Positions 30,848 to 39,166 of a stretch of DNA of 64,000 bases are shown here, in pieces. The DNA is from a virus. Under the pieces are notes generated by a model that worked only from the letters and a program-made list of their open reading frames with translations, searched no databases and was not told the origin of the DNA. Where the stretch lies: IMG/VR virus record IMGVR_UViG_3300042934_001067, positions 92,277 through 156,276 of that record; one strand, written 5' to 3'. The position numbers and the translations under genes are program-made. The stretch's first letter is position 1. Every line of letters starts with the position of its first letter.

Positions 30848-33800
30848 TCAGAGGGGCTGGTAGGTGACGAGGCTCAGGCCCCGGTCGTTCTTGCGGAGTT
30901 CGGCCAGGCAGAGAGCACCCTTGGTGAAGCGGCGCTGCTCGACGGCCCAGGCGTCGCGGAACACGGCGACGCGGAGGGTGGAGATCTCAGTCTCCAGGCT
31001 CAGGAAGCCCATCTCACCGTTCTTGTGCGGCCGGGCTCCGGCGACGATCGCGGCGACGTAGTAGGTGCCGTTCGGGCCGGTGGCCAGCCGCTCGGCCTGC
31101 GCGCGGAGGGTGGCGCGGTCCTGCTCGCCGAGGTCGTCGAACGGGGTGCTGGAGAGGTAGGTGCCGAGCATCTCGTGCTCGATGGTCCGTACGTCGACCG
31201 GCGTGTACGGCTCGATGGTGTGGATCTCCATCGGCGGCGGCGCGGTGTACTGGCGGCAGGCCTTGGTGCAGCGCTTCGGCAGCGGCTTCCGCTTGAGCAG
31301 CTTGCCGGTGCGCGGGTTGATCGGTGCGGGCTCGCTGGCCCAGTCGAAGGTGCACCACACGCTCTGGATCTGGGTGGCGCCGGGGGCCGTCTCGACGGTC
31401 TTGTGGACGCACTGGGCGTCGTCGCCGGTCTTGGCGGCGAGCAGCTTGGCTTCCAGGCCGCGCCGGTTGGTGACGAGGGTGTCGAAGGCGCCGACGCGGG
31501 CGAGGAGGGCGACGACTCCGGCGTTGGCCTTGGGGCCCTTGCGCTCGGTGAAGTCGTCCCAGGTTGTATACGGCTGGCCCGCTTGTAGGTCGGCGACGGC
31601 GGCCGACCCCACGCCCTTTACCGAATCGAGACCGTAGCGGACCGCGTAGGTGTCGGGGTCGGGGCGGAAGCCCGCGCCGGAGCGGTTGATGTCCGGCGGG
31701 AGGACGTCCACGTCGAGGCGGCGGGCCTCCTTGACGAACTCGGGGACGCGGTCCTTGTCGACGGTGGACATGGCGGCGACGAGGAACTCGCGCGGGTAGT
31801 TGACCTTGAGGAACGCGGTCCAGTAGGCGAGGAAGGCGTACGCGTAGGCGTGGGACTTGTTGAAGCCGTACTTGGAGAACTCGGCCATCTGGTTCCACAG
31901 CCGCTCGGCGGCCTCGTGGGGCATGTCGACGCGGTCCAGGAACTCGCGCCCGGCGTCGGCGATGGCGGAGACCTTCTTCTTGCCGAGGATCCGGCGGACG
32001 CCGTCGGCTTCGGACTCGTCGTACCCGGCCAGGAGTCGGGTGACGGCCATGACCTGCTCCTGGTAGATCATGGCGCCCCAGGTGGGCTCCAGGACGCGGC
32101 GCAGGCGTTCGTCGGGGAAGGAGACGTCCTGCTCGCCCGCGCGGCGGCGGAGGTAGAGGTCGGTCAGGCCGGAGTTGGCCGGGCCGGGGCGGACGATGGT
32201 GACCATGTCGGCCAGCTCGGCGACGTTGCCTGGGCGCATGCGTTCGCACAGGCGGGTGCCGGAGTGGGTTTCGACCTGGAAGACACCGAGGGTGTGGGCG
32301 GCGCGCAGTTCGTCCCAGACCAGCGGGTCCTCGAACTCGGCCTCGAAGGCCTCCAGGTCGATCTCGTAGCGGCGCTGGTCACGCACCAGGTCGAGGGTCT
32401 GCTGGATGGTGTCCAGCGTCCTCAGGGTCAGGATGTCGAACTTCACCAGGCCGATCGCCTCGACGTCGCCCATGGCCCACTGGGTCACCATCTGCTCTTC
32501 GCCGTCGATGGTGCGCATCGGCAGCCAGTCGGTGAGCGGGGCGCCGGTGGAGATGACGACCCCGGCGGCGTGGCGGCCGTAGGACTTCAGGCGGCCGACC
32601 AGGCGCTCGGCCATGGCGAACAGCTCGGGGTAGCGGTCGGCGAACGGCTGGAGCTGGTCGGCGTGCTGGGCCCAGAGGTCCTCCCAGGACATGCCGAGTC
32701 CGGCGGTGCCCGCTTCGGCCTCGTCGATGAGGGTGGAGACCTGGCGGAGGTCGGCCGCCGCGCCTTCGGGGAGCTGGGAGGCGAGCGCACGGACCAGCTC
32801 GTTGATGACGGCCTTGTTCTTCAGCCGCAGCTCGGAGCCGATGGAGACGACCTGCTTCTCGCCCCAGCGCTCGCGGAGGTAGCCGAGGATCTCGGCCTTC
32901 CTGCTGGCGGGGAAGTCGACGTCGAAGTCGGGCAGGCCTGCGCGGCCCCGGGTCAGGAACCGCTCGAAGAGCAGGTCGTGCCGGACCGGGTCGAGGCTGG
33001 TGATGCGGGCGAGGTAGGCGACCAGGGAGCCGCCGCCGCTCCCCCGGCCGGGGCCGACGAGGATGCCGTTGTCCTTGGCCCAGCCGACGTAGTCCGCGAC
33101 CATGAGGTAGTAGCCGCAGAAGCCCTTCTCGACCAGCAGGTCCATCTCCCGCATGTAGCGGTCGCGGTAGATGCGCTGCGAGCCGGAGGCGCCGACCTGG
33201 GCGCTGGCGGGCAGCCGGTCCCAGTTGGAGATGCACAGGGCGTTCAGCCGTCGCTCGTCCTCGGCGGGGTCGCCGGTGAAGGAGGGCGTGGTCGTGTCGC
33301 CTTCGATGCGGGCGTTGCAGCGGTCCGCCAGCGCCGTGGTGTTGGCGATGGCCTCCTCTACGACGCGGTCGCCGAGGTAGGCGAGTCCGGCGCGGACCTC
33401 GGCCTCGCCCATGACGTAGAGGTTCAGGTCCTCGGAGAAGAGGTCGCCTTCGTCCTGAACGTCCTTGTTGGTCTGGCAGGCGATCCAGACGTCGTGGGCG
33501 TGGGCGTCGTCGGCGGTCGGGAAGTGAGAGTCGACGGTGGCCAGCAGCGGCAGGCCGAACTCGGTGGCCAGGGAGACGAGGGCCTGGTTGAGGTTGACCT
33601 GGTCCGGCATGTCGTTGGGCTGCAGTTCGACGTACAGGCGGCCCGGGTAGAGGTCCATGAGCCGGGTCAGACGCTGGCGGGCCAGCTCCATGTCGCCCGC
33701 CTTGACGGCGACGGCGACGGGGCCGCGCAGGCAGCCGGTGGAGGCGATGACGCCCTCGCTGTACCGGCCGAGGGTGTCCCAGTCCATGCGGGGGCGGAAG

Positions 33801-34555
33801 TAGAAGCCGTCACGGAAGGACTCGGTGGAGGCGGCCCAGATGTTGCGCAGGCCGGTCTCGTTCTCAGCGAAGAGACAGACGTGCCAGTAGTCGTTGCGGA
33901 GCTTGTCCTGCAGCTCCTTGTCGCCCTTCTCGGCGCGGACGACGCGGTCGTCACACAGGTACGCCTCAATGCCGAAGATCGGCTTGACCCCGGCCTTGTC
34001 GGCCGCCCGCTGCAGCTCGGGGTGCCCGGCGCAGGTGCCGTGGTCGGTGATGGCGATGGCGGTCTGGCCGTGGCGGGTGACCTCGCGGAGGATCTCGTCC
34101 ATGCGGGACAGGCCGTCGAGCGGGCTGTACTCGCTGTGCGTGTGCAGGTGCACGAAGCCGGACGTCGCCTTGGGTGGGTCCTGGGCGGCTTCGAGTTGGT
34201 CGAGGACCTCGTGGTACGTGGGGATGCCGTCAGCGTCCGAGAAGAGCGCGCTGTGGCGGCAGGAGAGGCGCAGCCATCCGTCACCGAGGTCCTGAGCGCC
34301 TTCCTCTACGAGGTGGACAGGAACAGCGCCCACGCCGTCTTGGAGGGTGTGCATGACCCCGGCCGCGCCGTCGGCGACCGCGCGGGCCCACACGGTCTTG
34401 GAGACGTCGGTGGGGATGTAGCCCGGAACCAGCAGCCAGCGGGTGCCGTCGTCCTCGTGCTCGACGAGGGCGGGAAGGTGGAGGGTCAGGCCGCCGACGC
34501 GGTGTTCGGCTCCCGGGAAACGCTCATGGGCGTAGGAGGTGATGAGGCGCAGCAC
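30848..34555 (-). CDS. DNA polymerase III alpha subunit (DnaE-type)
   Basis: 1235 residues. It makes DNA in 5'-3' direction as the replicative polymerase. After an unusual N-terminal extension of about 130 residues comes the PHP domain (VHLHTHSEYSPLDG at 136-149; AITDHGTC). The palm includes GPGRGSGGGSLVAYLARIT (about 510) and LPDFDVDFP with the catalytic Asp residues (about 540). Later come the helix-hairpin-helix (YGLDSVKGVGSAAVADL) and a C-terminal OB-like region. The GTG at 34555 follows AAGGA; the frame is open further but the added part is unsupported. Phage-encoded DnaE is rare enough to note. Confidence 0.92.
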   Translation of the reverse strand: MLRLITSYAHERFPGAEHRVGGLTLHLPALVEHEDDGTRWLLVPGYIPTDVSKTVWARAVADGAAGVMHTLQDGVGAVPVHLVEEGAQDLGDGWLRLSCRHSALFSDADGIPTYHEVLDQLEAAQDPPKATSGFVHLHTHSEYSPLDGLSRMDEILREVTRHGQTAIAITDHGTCAGHPELQRAADKAGVKPIFGIEAYLCDDRVVRAEKGDKELQDKLRNDYWHVCLFAENETGLRNIWAASTESFRDGFYFRPRMDWDTLGRYSEGVIASTGCLRGPVAVAVKAGDMELARQRLTRLMDLYPGRLYVELQPNDMPDQVNLNQALVSLATEFGLPLLATVDSHFPTADDAHAHDVWIACQTNKDVQDEGDLFSEDLNLYVMGEAEVRAGLAYLGDRVVEEAIANTTALADRCNARIEGDTTTPSFTGDPAEDERRLNALCISNWDRLPASAQVGASGSQRIYRDRYMREMDLLVEKGFCGYYLMVADYVGWAKDNGILVGPGRGSGGGSLVAYLARITSLDPVRHDLLFERFLTRGRAGLPDFDVDFPASRKAEILGYLRERWGEKQVVSIGSELRLKNKAVINELVRALASQLPEGAAADLRQVSTLIDEAEAGTAGLGMSWEDLWAQHADQLQPFADRYPELFAMAERLVGRLKSYGRHAAGVVISTGAPLTDWLPMRTIDGEEQMVTQWAMGDVEAIGLVKFDILTLRTLDTIQQTLDLVRDQRRYEIDLEAFEAEFEDPLVWDELRAAHTLGVFQVETHSGTRLCERMRPGNVAELADMVTIVRPGPANSGLTDLYLRRRAGEQDVSFPDERLRRVLEPTWGAMIYQEQVMAVTRLLAGYDESEADGVRRILGKKKVSAIADAGREFLDRVDMPHEAAERLWNQMAEFSKYGFNKSHAYAYAFLAYWTAFLKVNYPREFLVAAMSTVDKDRVPEFVKEARRLDVDVLPPDINRSGAGFRPDPDTYAVRYGLDSVKGVGSAAVADLQAGQPYTTWDDFTERKGPKANAGVVALLARVGAFDTLVTNRRGLEAKLLAAKTGDDAQCVHKTVETAPGATQIQSVWCTFDWASEPAPINPRTGKLLKRKPLPKRCTKACRQYTAPPPMEIHTIEPYTPVDVRTIEHEMLGTYLSSTPFDDLGEQDRATLRAQAERLATGPNGTYYVAAIVAGARPHKNGEMGFLSLETEISTLRVAVFRDAWAVEQRRFTKGALCLAELRKNDRGLSLVTYQPL

Positions 34556-34695
34556 GGTGGTGGTCCTTGCGCGTGAAGGGTGGCGAAAGGTGGTCCGGGC
34601 CGCCCCGGGCGAACAATCCAGCCCGTTCCGGGCGAAGGAGGGGCTGGGGCCGTATCTGACGGCGCCCGGGGCGGACCGGCGTGTGTGCGCCTGGA

Positions 34696-35673
34696 TCAGG
34701 CGGTGGGTGCGCCGAGGTTGGCGATCTTCGCACGCAGGTCGTCGGAGATGTCGGCCGGGCCGTCGGTGCTCTGGACGTTGATCATGCCCACGGCGCCACC
34801 GGCGACGGCGACGACGTTGCCTTCCTTGTCGACCGTCTTGGACGGGTCGAAGAAGCGGGCGTAGTACTCGTCGCTGGCCTTGTCGGCGACGACGGCGTCC
34901 AGACTGATCTCGCGCTCGCTGATGGCCTGGAGGTACTTGTCCCAGGCGGGGGTGCCGGGGGCGATGAGGTTCTGCTGGGTGGACGGGTCGCGGATCGGGT
35001 CGATCGCGGCGAACTTGTACTCGGTGTCGGTGCCCTTGCCGTCGCGGGTGATCTGGAAGTCCCGGTCGACGACGGTGCCGTTGAGGCCGTGGATGGCCTT
35101 GAGGTGGCTGAAGAAGCCCTTCATCGGCTGGTTGATGACCAGGATGCGGGGGTAGTTCAGCTTGACGCCGGTGGGCTTGCCGTCGGCGTCCAGTTCGTCG
35201 ACCTCGTCGATCTTGTCGCGGACACCGATGACGACGCCCTGCTTGGCGGGGCCGCCGAGGGCCTCGGTGCCGTCGCCGCGCACCAGCTCGCGCTCGATGG
35301 CCAGGGCCCAGACGCGGACGCGAGCGGAGGCGAGCTTGCCGAAGGAGTTCTTGATCTTGGCGTCGTCGATGTAGCAGTCCTTGTAGTGACCGCCGAACGC
35401 CTCGTCGTAGCGGCAGACGCTGGTCATGGCCTTGGGCCACTTCTCGGCGTCCTTGGGGCCGGGCTTGGTCGGCACGAAGGAGTGCTGCTTGACCCAGATC
35501 CAGTCGTCGTGGTCGGTGACCAGGCGGACGACGAGCGACTCGCCGTCCTCCTTGATGCCGAAGTAGTCCGGGCCACGGCGGCCAGAGGAGGAGACGTTGT
35601 CTTCCTTCTCGGCCTGGGCTGCGGCGGATCCGCCTCGGCGGAAGTTGATGGCGGGGCTCGTGTTGGCGGTCAC
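34696..35673 (-). CDS. candidate single-stranded DNA-binding protein
   Basis: 325 residues; GTG start after CAGGAG. The first 30 residues are low-complexity, then an OB-like mixed beta region with aromatic/basic residues (LVTDHDDWIWVKQHSFVPTKPGPK, SVCRYDEAFGGHYKDCYIDD) that resembles T4 gp32-like phage SSBs. The C-terminus is acidic-Ala rich (DISDDLRAKIANL), which may recruit partners. It lies between the polymerase and the J-like gene, in the replication block. The match is by shape and place, not by a signature motif. Confidence 0.55.
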   Translation of the reverse strand: MTANTSPAINFRRGGSAAAQAEKEDNVSSSGRRGPDYFGIKEDGESLVVRLVTDHDDWIWVKQHSFVPTKPGPKDAEKWPKAMTSVCRYDEAFGGHYKDCYIDDAKIKNSFGKLASARVRVWALAIERELVRGDGTEALGGPAKQGVVIGVRDKIDEVDELDADGKPTGVKLNYPRILVINQPMKGFFSHLKAIHGLNGTVVDRDFQITRDGKGTDTEYKFAAIDPIRDPSTQQNLIAPGTPAWDKYLQAISEREISLDAVVADKASDEYYARFFDPSKTVDKEGNVVAVAGGAVGMINVQSTDGPADISDDLRAKIANLGAPTA

Positions 35674-35709
35674 GATGGCTCCTGATGATCTTGACGATGC
35701 TGATGGGTG

Positions 35710-36456
35710 TCAGCCAGCGGCAGTGGCGGCTGCCGCGATCAGCTCCTCGGTCACCGGCTGGTCTTCGTGTAGAAAGAAAACGGGGGTTCCGAGGTCTTTC
35801 GCCACGAGGAACGGCACGTCCCCGGCGGCGTGGAATCCAACGGTGAATCCGGTGAGTTCCCGTCCGCGCAGGGCCTGGGCGAGTCCTTCCTGCCACTGGG
35901 CGAGCCTGGCGACGTCGTCGCAGGTGGAGCCCAGGAGAAGGTAGGAGTACCCCCAGGTGTTCGAGGGGCTGGATGAGGGTTGGCGGTCCCTCGTCTCGTC
36001 ATCATGAAAGCCGTCCGCCGGGTCGGAGGCAAGAAATTCGAGGAGCGGTTTTCCGGAGGCGTCCGTGAGAGTTGAAAGAATGTCTCTGGCCGTGATCTCG
36101 GTGCCGTATTCAGCGTTCTGACGGGCGGCCTGCAGCGCGGCGGAGCGCATGATCGTCTCGACGGCGGAGGCGTCGAAGTGCGTCGTGCCGGGCTGCTTAG
36201 CGTCGTACGCGGCCCGCCGATCGGCGTTGATGAGCGTCTTGAAGATCTGGGTCAGCTCGGCGCTGCTTTGGCCGCCCAGGGCCTGGTACGCCTCGCGGAT
36301 CTCCCGCTTGGTCGCGGTCGGCGGTACGCCAAGCCGGGCGTAGTAGCCGTTGACGTCATGGACGACGGGCGCCGGGCGGGGCGGGGCCGGAACGAGGGCG
36401 GTGCTGGTGGAGAGGATCGCGTGATCGGGACGGCCGACGAGCTGCAGTCCCGGCAT
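35710..36456 (-). CDS. J-domain-like protein without HPD motif
   Basis: 248 residues. Residues 35-75 fit a J-domain (VNGYYARLGVPPTATKREIREAYQAL) with AYD at the end of the fourth helix (NADRRAAYD), but the HPD triad that stimulates DnaK is replaced: helix 2 ends in QALGGQSS. It may therefore bind a partner without activating Hsp70. The C-terminal 150 residues are unknown, with an alpha/beta region (SYLLLGSTCDDV, FTVGFHAAGDVPFLVAKDLGTPVFFLHED) that resembles a SLOG/nucleotide-binding fold. The ATG follows GAGG. Confidence 0.6.
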   Translation of the reverse strand: MPGLQLVGRPDHAILSTSTALVPAPPRPAPVVHDVNGYYARLGVPPTATKREIREAYQALGGQSSAELTQIFKTLINADRRAAYDAKQPGTTHFDASAVETIMRSAALQAARQNAEYGTEITARDILSTLTDASGKPLLEFLASDPADGFHDDETRDRQPSSSPSNTWGYSYLLLGSTCDDVARLAQWQEGLAQALRGRELTGFTVGFHAAGDVPFLVAKDLGTPVFFLHEDQPVTEELIAAAATAAG

Positions 36457-36459
36457 CCT

Positions 36460-36609
36460 CTACTCCCCCTCGCTCTCCTGCTCCTCGCCCTCGGTGACGA
36501 CCGATGCCCACTCCTCTGGGGTGAGCGCGCTCCCGATGCGATGGGACAGTCCCTCTCCGGCGTTGTTCGTGGCTTCGGTGATCGTCCCGGTGCCGAACTT
36601 CTTGAGCAT
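36460..36609 (-). CDS. 49-residue hypothetical protein
   Basis: ATG at 36609 after GGAGG. The first part has MLKKFGTGTITEATNNAG, the end is very acidic (EGEEQESEGE). Ends four bases before the J-like gene, so co-expressed. Its start faces the divergent 84-residue gene across 73 bases. Confidence 0.5.
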   Translation of the reverse strand: MLKKFGTGTITEATNNAGEGLSHRIGSALTPEEWASVVTEGEEQESEGE

Positions 36610-36670
36610 ACGTGCCTCCTGGAGTCACGCCTTAGCGGCCGGAACCGCCTCCTCGACAGGGTTGGAGCCC

Positions 36671-36676
36671 TAGGCT
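36671..36676 (+). promoter_or_regulatory. TAGGCT -10-like box, leaderless gene
   Basis: TAGGCT ends 6 bases before the ATG at 36683. No ribosome site is present, so the transcript would be leaderless. No clear -35 box. Confidence 0.4.
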
Positions 36677-36682
36677 CTGACC

Positions 36683-36937
36683 ATGGAATCTGTCGAGGTG
36701 GTGTACACGGAGGGTGCGGCCCGGGTGCTGCGCGAGATGGGATCTGAGATGGAGAAGGGATTCCAGGAGCACGTAGAGAAGTTCGCCACCGCCACCGTCT
36801 GGCGTCAGGAAGACATAGCGCAGCACCTCGGCAAGACCCTCCGGGGGCAGTGGGGCGGAGGGTGCTCGTTCAGTGCCATCGCCGCGCTTGACCGAGAAGT
36901 GAAGTTGCTGATCATCACCGCCCTTCAGAGGCGCTGA
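36683..36937 (+). CDS. small plus-strand protein, ParE/RelE-like shape
   Basis: 84 residues, the only plus-strand gene inside the minus-strand replication block. It begins MESVEVVYTEGAARVLREMG and ends DREVKLLIITALQRR, with the helix pair and final strands typical of ParE/RelE-type proteins but without clear catalytic residues. No antitoxin-like partner is on the same strand. It may be a morphogenetic 'moron' gene. The end lies two bases from the end of the convergent primase gene. Confidence 0.45.
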   Translation: MESVEVVYTEGAARVLREMGSEMEKGFQEHVEKFATATVWRQEDIAQHLGKTLRGQWGGGCSFSAIAALDREVKLLIITALQRR

Positions 36938-36938
36938 C

Positions 36939-38033
36939 TCAGACAGGGCACCGGCCCTTGTGGGCGGGGGTGAGGCAGCGGTGGCACCAGAGCGTCTTGG
37001 GACGTTGCCAGACCTGCCAGGGCACCGCGCGGTCCTGGACAAGGATGTCGACCATCTCGTCCGGCATGTCGGCGGGGTCGGCGTCGAAGGGGTTCTCGAC
37101 GACCCAGTTGTCGCAGTAGGCCGAGGCGCGCTGCGGGGCGCCGGGGAAGAACCGGCCGTTGTGGGTGCGGCCCTCGACGGCCTGCCATCCGGCTTTGTCG
37201 TTGTCCATGAACCAGATGAGCTTGCGGCGGCCCTTGACGAGGTGCTGGATCTGCAGGTCGGTGACGACGAAGCCGAAGGTGCCCGCCATGGGCTGGTGGT
37301 GGAGGTGGCGCAGGACGCTCATCGGCGACTCGACGACGACGAGGGTGTCGCCGGAGGGGTCGTCCGTGTAGATGGTCTCGTCGCGGGGGAACGCGGGCGT
37401 CGAGAGGTACTTCGGGGCGCTGGGGTCGGCGCAGGGCAGGCGGCGGGACTGCCAGCCGACGAGCTTGCCGTCCCACCAGTGCGGGATGACGGCGCGGGGG
37501 CCGGTGCGCAGCCGGTCGACGTACCCGTCGGGGTCGGTGCACAGGCGCATGCGGACGGCCGTGGTGATGGGGATCTGACGGTCGTCGAGGATGTAGTTGT
37601 CGATGCCTTCCCAGCGCTCCAGCATGCGGTCGCTGTAGACCGGCATGGGCGGGCGGGCGTCCGTCTTCGCGTACAGGCTGTCGAAGAGCTGGAGGAGGGC
37701 CGGGAGTTCCATGGCCCGGGTAAGTCCGGCTTCGCCGTGGAGCCAGTCTCGGGCCTGTTCGACGGTGGTGTCGCCGCGCACCGTGGCGATGAGCCAGAGG
37801 ATGGTGCCGGAGGCGTCGCAGCCCAGGCAGTGGAAGAGGAGCTTGCTGCAGTTCAGGGCGGCGGTGGGGTTGCGATCCTGGTCGTTGTGGTAGGCGCTGA
37901 CCGGGCAGGGGATGATCAGCTCGTCGCGGATCTGGCGCTTGACGGTGATGCCCAGCTCGTCGAGGACGTCCTTGGCGAGCTGGGTCTTGTGGTCGTCGGG
38001 CAGCGCGGTCAGTTCGTCGAGGTCAGTCGTCAT
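36939..38033 (-). CDS. DnaG-type primase
   Basis: 364 residues. It lays RNA primers for replication. Zinc-binding region: IIPCPVSAYHNDQDR and LFHCLGCDASG (about residues 40-75). The TOPRIM domain has VVVESPMSVL (catalytic Glu, about 240), then IWFMDNDKAGW (D-x-D). The C-terminus has a second Cys pair (LWCHRCLTP) and no DnaB-binding domain, so it is shorter than bacterial DnaG. The ATG overlaps the upstream gene's end. Confidence 0.85.
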   Translation of the reverse strand: MTTDLDELTALPDDHKTQLAKDVLDELGITVKRQIRDELIIPCPVSAYHNDQDRNPTAALNCSKLLFHCLGCDASGTILWLIATVRGDTTVEQARDWLHGEAGLTRAMELPALLQLFDSLYAKTDARPPMPVYSDRMLERWEGIDNYILDDRQIPITTAVRMRLCTDPDGYVDRLRTGPRAVIPHWWDGKLVGWQSRRLPCADPSAPKYLSTPAFPRDETIYTDDPSGDTLVVVESPMSVLRHLHHQPMAGTFGFVVTDLQIQHLVKGRRKLIWFMDNDKAGWQAVEGRTHNGRFFPGAPQRASAYCDNWVVENPFDADPADMPDEMVDILVQDRAVPWQVWQRPKTLWCHRCLTPAHKGRCPV

Positions 38034-38322
38034 CGTCGCCGGACTCCATCACGCGGGCCATGTCCGCCGGGCCCGCCACCCGCTCGCTCCAGGTGTATCC
38101 GCAGACGAAACAGCCTCGGCACAGGTGCTCGGTCGTCTCGTCGGGGACGTCCCACGGCGTCTCGGTCATGGCAACAATCGCGTCCCGACGCTCCTTGCAC
38201 ATGCCGACGACGGCGGTGTCGTGGTGCTCGGTCTGGACCGTCTTGGCCAGGCACTTCGGGCAGCGGGGCTTGGGCCTGCCGTTGAAGGCGATCAGCCAGG
38301 GGCCGCGCGCGGTCTCGGTCAT
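38023..38322 (-). CDS. small zinc-ribbon-like protein
   Basis: 99 residues; ATG at 38322 overlaps the WhiB stop. Cys groups: RCPKCLAKT, VGMCKERRD and LCRGCFVCGYTW, followed by an acidic end. It overlaps the primase start by 11 bases. It may bind zinc and nucleic acid. No family recognised. Confidence 0.55.
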   Translation of the reverse strand: MTETARGPWLIAFNGRPKPRCPKCLAKTVQTEHHDTAVVGMCKERRDAIVAMTETPWDVPDETTEHLCRGCFVCGYTWSERVAGPADMARVMESGDDDD

Positions 38323-38879
38323 GCGGCGACCTTCGCTTCCTGGCGCTGTGCTGCGCGGAGGGCCTTGCGAGCGTCTCGGCAGGTGCAGTCGGGGTGGGGC
38401 TGGAGCTGGAGTTCTGCTCGCTTCAGGTGGGCGCGGTAGCCGCTCTCGGTGCCGCAGATCGGCCGGAGAGGCGCGTGGAAGGCGTTGACGCGGCTGCCGG
38501 GGATCTCCTCGAACTTGGTCCGGTCCTGCCGGTTCGCCTCCTTCTTGGCCTTCTCCGCTTCGTCCCGCTCCTGCTGCGCTTCGTTGCACTGCTCGCAGGT
38601 CTCGCCGAGTGACTTGTGTCGGCTGAGGGCGGCTTCGGTGCCGCAGGTCTGCGGGAGGGCGTCGTCCTCGGTGATGTCGAGGGCCGCCCAGCGCTCGGGC
38701 TCAGTCTCTCCGCCCCAGATGCCGAACTCGCGGCCGTCGCGGCCTGCGCGGCGGCAGGCGGGCTGGACGGGGCAGGTGGCGCAGATCCGCAGGGCTTCGC
38801 GGACGGCCTTGACGCTGCGCCCCTTGCCGGAGCCGAACAGCTGGGGCTTGGCTGCGCAGGGGAAGGCGTAGGCGGTCAT
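38319..38879 (-). CDS. WhiB-family regulator with C-terminal Cys repeats
   Basis: 186 residues. The WhiB domain (residues 1-65) shows the iron-sulphur cluster Cys: FPCAAKP, ICATCPVQPACRRAG, and the GIWGG turn that contacts sigma region 4. Family members control development and redox genes in actinobacteria, and some phages carry them. After residue 80 there are two more C-x-x-E repeats (CGTEAALSRHKSLGETCEQC; CGTESGYRAHLKRAE then CTCRDARK) that are not in normal WhiB proteins and could bind metal or DNA. Confidence 0.85.
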   Translation of the reverse strand: MTAYAFPCAAKPQLFGSGKGRSVKAVREALRICATCPVQPACRRAGRDGREFGIWGGETEPERWAALDITEDDALPQTCGTEAALSRHKSLGETCEQCNEAQQERDEAEKAKKEANRQDRTKFEEIPGSRVNAFHAPLRPICGTESGYRAHLKRAELQLQPHPDCTCRDARKALRAAQRQEAKVAA

Positions 38880-39166
38880 GGGCGGGCCTTCGGTGTAGCG
38901 GGGCAGGTTCCGGGGGTGCCGCAGGGGGACGTCGCAGTGCCGATGACGCTGAGGCGGCTGAAGACGTCCTTCTCCTGCCGCATGGTGACGGTGGCTTCCA
39001 GGCCGTCGGTCTGGGTGATGCAGGGGTACATCCGGGCGAGGGCCTGCAAGGCCTGCAGTTGCACTGCGGTCCGGGAGAAGGTCATGACGAAGTCGTTGTC
39101 CTCGTCCCCCTCGATGAGGCGCTGCGGCAGCTCGACCGTGTGGGTGTAGGTGACGTGGGTGGTCAC
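38876..39166 (-). CDS. small phage protein
   Basis: 96 residues; GTG at 39166 overlaps the DnaB stop (GTGA). It is beta-rich (THVTYTHTVELPQRLIEG, FVMTFSRTAVQLQAL) and ends SPCGTPGTCPAT with two Cys. The stop overlaps the WhiB start. No family recognised. Confidence 0.5.
   Translation of the reverse strand: MTTHVTYTHTVELPQRLIEGDEDNDFVMTFSRTAVQLQALQALARMYPCITQTDGLEATVTMRQEKDVFSRLSVIGTATSPCGTPGTCPATPKARP

Noticed and set aside
34556-35896. N-terminal extension of the polymerase frame to 1682 residues
   Set aside because: It is Arg/Pro-rich shadow of the ssDNA-binding-protein gene in another frame of the same strand.
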